64,000 nt of DNA, taken from Rhodanobacter glycinis (lineage in GTDB: Bacteria; Pseudomonadota; Gammaproteobacteria; Xanthomonadales; Rhodanobacteraceae). Under the pieces are notes generated by a model that made no database searches, was not told the origin of the DNA, and saw only the letters and a list, made by a program, of their open reading frames with translations. Position numbers and translations under genes: made by a program. How positions within the stretch are numbered: position 1 is the stretch's first letter; each line of letters opens with the position of its first letter. Of this stretch, positions 61,683 to 64,000 are shown piece by piece. The stretch is from NCBI RefSeq assembly GCF_900114325.1, contig NZ_FOSR01000007.1:141552-205551 (forward strand), given 5' to 3'.

Positions 61683-61806
61683 GGGCTACAGGATGGCTGC
61701 TCGACACGGCTCCTGTAGCCTTTGGGCTACGAGGAGACTTGACGTATTGTGTCCCTTGGGCTACAGTTTACCCATGTTCTCTCGTCCATGCTGCCCAGAG
61801 GCTACA
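61683..61806. promoter_or_regulatory. Repeated (A/G)GGCTAC(A) operator-like sites upstream of hipB
   Basis: GGGCTACA at 61683-61690, its inverted form TGTAGCC at 61714-61720, GGGCTAC at 61724-61730, GGGCTACA at 61758-61765, and AGGCTACA at 61799-61806 next to the hipB ATG. Five related sites in 124 bp before an autoregulated toxin-antitoxin gene suggest cooperative HipB binding. Binding is inferred. Confidence 0.65.
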
Positions 61807-61807
61807 A

Positions 61808-62071
61808 ATGACGATGCTCGCGAACGTGGCTGAATTGCTGAAGCAGGTGCGCCGGGAAGCCGGGCTCTCCCAGGAAGAACTGGCGAGCCGGGCCGGGGTG
61901 GCTCGCACCACCGTGGCGCGCATGGAAACCCTGGCCAAGGGGGACATGAGCGTGTCCGCCCTGGTACGGCTGCTGGAGGCGGCCGGTTACGACCTGAAGG
62001 CGGTCAAGCATGGGCATGCCAGGACGCTCGAAGACATCCTGGCCGAGCAGCGCCGGGGAGACGGTGCATGA
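61808..62071 (+). CDS. hipB: HipB-like antitoxin (XRE family)
   Basis: An 87-residue HTH antitoxin. The core is LLKQVRREAGLSQEELASRAGVARTTVARMETLAKGDMSVSALVRLLEAAGY, typical of HipB. The start codon lies two bases after the last repeated operator half-site. It overlaps the toxin gene by ATGA, so both are made in coupled fashion. It should neutralise HipA and repress its own promoter. Confidence 0.92.
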   Translation: MTMLANVAELLKQVRREAGLSQEELASRAGVARTTVARMETLAKGDMSVSALVRLLEAAGYDLKAVKHGHARTLEDILAEQRRGDGA

Positions 62072-63411
62072 GGCTCGATGTCCAGGTGCTGGGGCGCAAG
62101 GTGGCGCAGCTCTATCGCGAGCGCGACGAATACGTCCTGCAGTACGACGCAGGTGTGGCGCCGACGGATTTCGTCAGCCTGACCATGCCGGTGCGCGAAC
62201 AGGCATGGCGCTGGCCGCGCGACCTGCATCCGTTCTTTCGGCAGAATCTCCCCGAAGGGTATCTGCTCGGGGTCATCCGCGAGGCCTTCGGTCCCTTGCT
62301 CGACGGCACCGACTTGTCCTTGCTGGCCGTGGTGGGTGGCATGGGCATCGGGCGCGTGACGGTGACGCCGGAAGGCGTGCCGCCCGGCACGGACCTGGCG
62401 CCCTTGCACGTCGAGGAACTGCTGGCGGGGGACAACACGGCCGGGCACTTTGCCGAGCTCGTGCGCCGGTATGCGCGGGCAGCCATCTCCGGTGCCGTGC
62501 CCAAGTTCATCGCACCGGAGTCGGACGGTGACGAGGCCATGCCGCTGGGCAAGCCGACGTTGCGGACCAGCCGTCACATCATCAAGGGCTCGGACGACAG
62601 CACACCGTATCTGGGCTTTAACGAGTTCTACAGCCTGCGGGTGCTGGAACGCCTGGGCGTCGTGCCGGTCGTCAAGGCGCGGATGTCCCAGGACGGCCGG
62701 GTGCTGGTCGTGGATCGTTTCGATGTCGACGCGCACGGACGGCCGCGCTACGGGCTGGAGGATGCGTGCGGCTTGCTGGGCCTGCCCCCGCACGAGAAGT
62801 ACGCCACGACCACCGAAAAGGTGCTCAACGCAACCCGGGCCTATCTGCCCGCGGGTACGACGCGGGCGCAGCTGCTGCAGCTAGGGTGGCAGCTGCTGAC
62901 CAACTACGTTGTGCGCAACGCGGACTGCCATGCTAAGAACGTGGCCCTGTACTACACCGCCCTGGCCGATGTGACCTATACGCCGGTCTATGACGTGGTG
63001 ACCACGCAGGCCTATCCGCGCTACGCCACCAACCCTCCGGGCCTGTCCATTGAGGGGCGTCAGACCTGGGCGCCGGGCAAGTCGCTGGAGCGCTTCTTCA
63101 ACACGCGCCTGGGCATCGCGCCGCGGGATTACGCGCAGATGGTGGAACAGCTGTGCGAGTCGGCGGTGGAGGTGGGCCGCGAGGTCATCGAAGCTGCGAA
63201 GAATGAGCCGCTGTGGCGAGGCATCGCCAAGCAGATGGTGCATACTTGGAACGAAGGGACGAACACACTGCGTGGTCCGAAGCGTGTTGCCGGGTATCGC
63301 GGACTGGATGCGGCGATCAGGGCCGCGGGGTTCTCGGATCCGGAGCCGCCGGAACCTTTCCGTGTGTCGGTGGGACGGTCGGAACTGCTCGCACCGCGAC
63401 GCAAGCGTTGA
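62068..63411 (+). CDS. hipA: HipA-family toxin kinase
   Basis: A 447-residue HipA-like Ser/Thr kinase. The N-terminal couple-HipA region is followed by SGAVPKFI (autophosphorylation/P-loop segment), catalytic NADCHAKN (Asp and Asn) and the metal-binding YDVVTTQAYP. HipA enzymes phosphorylate targets such as glutamyl-tRNA synthetase, arresting growth. All key residues are present, so the pair looks functional and probably stabilises the ICE or aids defence. Confidence 0.93.
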   Translation: MRLDVQVLGRKVAQLYRERDEYVLQYDAGVAPTDFVSLTMPVREQAWRWPRDLHPFFRQNLPEGYLLGVIREAFGPLLDGTDLSLLAVVGGMGIGRVTVTPEGVPPGTDLAPLHVEELLAGDNTAGHFAELVRRYARAAISGAVPKFIAPESDGDEAMPLGKPTLRTSRHIIKGSDDSTPYLGFNEFYSLRVLERLGVVPVVKARMSQDGRVLVVDRFDVDAHGRPRYGLEDACGLLGLPPHEKYATTTEKVLNATRAYLPAGTTRAQLLQLGWQLLTNYVVRNADCHAKNVALYYTALADVTYTPVYDVVTTQAYPRYATNPPGLSIEGRQTWAPGKSLERFFNTRLGIAPRDYAQMVEQLCESAVEVGREVIEAAKNEPLWRGIAKQMVHTWNEGTNTLRGPKRVAGYRGLDAAIRAAGFSDPEPPEPFRVSVGRSELLAPRRKR

Positions 63412-63719
63412 TTCCGCTGGAGTGGACACGGTAGAAATCATTCCTACAGACGCCGATCCATCACTCTGCATACCCCAATGGATTCCGCGTGGAATGATCG
63501 AGGTTGTGCGTATTGCCGTATTGCCAGCGAGCTAGCACAGTTGACCAGGGCTGGCACAAGACTTGACCAGTGTTGCCAACTGGCTAACCACCTGGCTGGG
63601 GGTCACCGGTTGGGCACAATCGACCGGCAGCAGCCGACCCATAGCGGCCGGTTGGGCTCGGATTTCCTCTGCCCCCTCTTCAGAAACAGAAAAATAACCC
63701 CTTGTTTTGCTTGTCTGTT
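63412..63719. other. 308-bp region between hipA and the transposase
   Basis: No gene is supported. TTGACCAG occurs twice 22 bp apart (63541-63548, 63563-63570), and GGTTGGGC is also repeated at about 63610 and 63650. The end of the IS element probably falls here, but its border is not identifiable. Confidence 0.45.
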
Positions 63720-64000
63720 TCATGGGGCGGACGGAATCGGTACGAGGTTGTAGCCCATCATGGCAGCGCGCTTTTGGAGTTGATGTACCACGCGCTGCTG
63801 ATGCCGCTCCTCGTAGTAGGTCTGCCCCTGATCGACGTAGGCCTCGCCCTTGGTCAGCAGGGTGTAGATCAATCGCGCCAGCTTGTGCGCCGTCGCGGTG
63901 ATGGCTTTGGCTTTCTCCACCCGCGCCAGCATGCGCCGGTGATACGCTCCGAGCGCGGTCTGGCTGCGGCGTAAACCCATGGCCGCCATCCGTAACGCCT
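63720..64000 (-). CDS. IS110-family transposase, C-terminal part, 5' end outside window
   Basis: The frame is open to the right edge and reads ...ALRMAAMGLRRSQTALGAYHRRMLARVEKAKAITATAHKLARLIYTLLTKGEAYVDQGQTYYEER..., the C-terminal Transposase_20 region of IS110/IS116/IS902 elements. It ends at 63720 with a short tail (MMGYNLVPIPSAP). A methionine at 63989 is internal, not the start. IS110 elements usually lack long inverted repeats. Whether this copy lies inside the ICE or at its end cannot be decided here. Confidence 0.88.
   Translation of the reverse strand, partial: ALRMAAMGLRRSQTALGAYHRRMLARVEKAKAITATAHKLARLIYTLLTKGEAYVDQGQTYYEERHQQRVVHQLQKRAAMMGYNLVPIPSAP

Overview
The window is high-GC gammaproteobacterial DNA, most likely from the Rhodanobacteraceae/Xanthomonadaceae (Rhodanobacter, Dyella, Frateuria or Luteibacter type). 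The host part (1-6207) carries folP (partial), glmM, two iron-dioxygenase-type genes, a short-chain dehydrogenase, tpiA, secG and tRNA-Leu(GAG). From memory, tpiA-secG-tRNA-Leu is normally followed by the nuo operon in this order. Here a tyrosine integrase follows the tRNA instead, so an integrative element appears to have entered at the tRNA 3' end.

From about 6208 to the right edge everything fits one integrative and conjugative element (ICE) with a Tn4371-like backbone: P4-type integrase, radC, H-NS-like protein, small regulators, RepA-type initiator, ParA with a partner, TraF peptidase, MOBP relaxase, LysR regulator, TraG coupling protein and the complete trbBCDEJLFGI mating-pair module with two EexN-like lipoproteins. 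HipBA and a partial IS110-family transposase follow. The far end of the element is not in the window.

Cargo block 1 (7882-23385) is a defence region. It holds a DUF5677-like gene, a DUF262/HNH protein, and a tightly overlapping operon of small regulator, C5-cytosine methyltransferase, MORC/MutL-type GHKL ATPase, Z1 ATPase, PD-(D/E)XK protein (DUF4420 type) and Vsr nuclease. Beyond radC lies a 1261-residue protein with an N-terminal Mrr-like nuclease motif set, a STAND-type P-loop and a long helical C-terminus, which resembles an Avs-type phage sensor.

Cargo block 2 (32054-46150), between relaxase and coupling protein, is the most unusual part. It encodes a FecI sigma factor, a FecR anti-sigma, a TonB-dependent receptor with two STN domains, an SbmA/BacA/YddA-type ABC protein, a thioredoxin with a 330-residue unknown extension, an M16 metallopeptidase without a signal peptide, pyroglutamyl peptidase, leucyl aminopeptidase and thioredoxin reductase. 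Read together, they look like a route that imports a peptide across both membranes, reduces its disulfides and degrades it from a blocked N-terminus, either to detoxify an antimicrobial peptide or to use it as food. I know of no described system with this composition.
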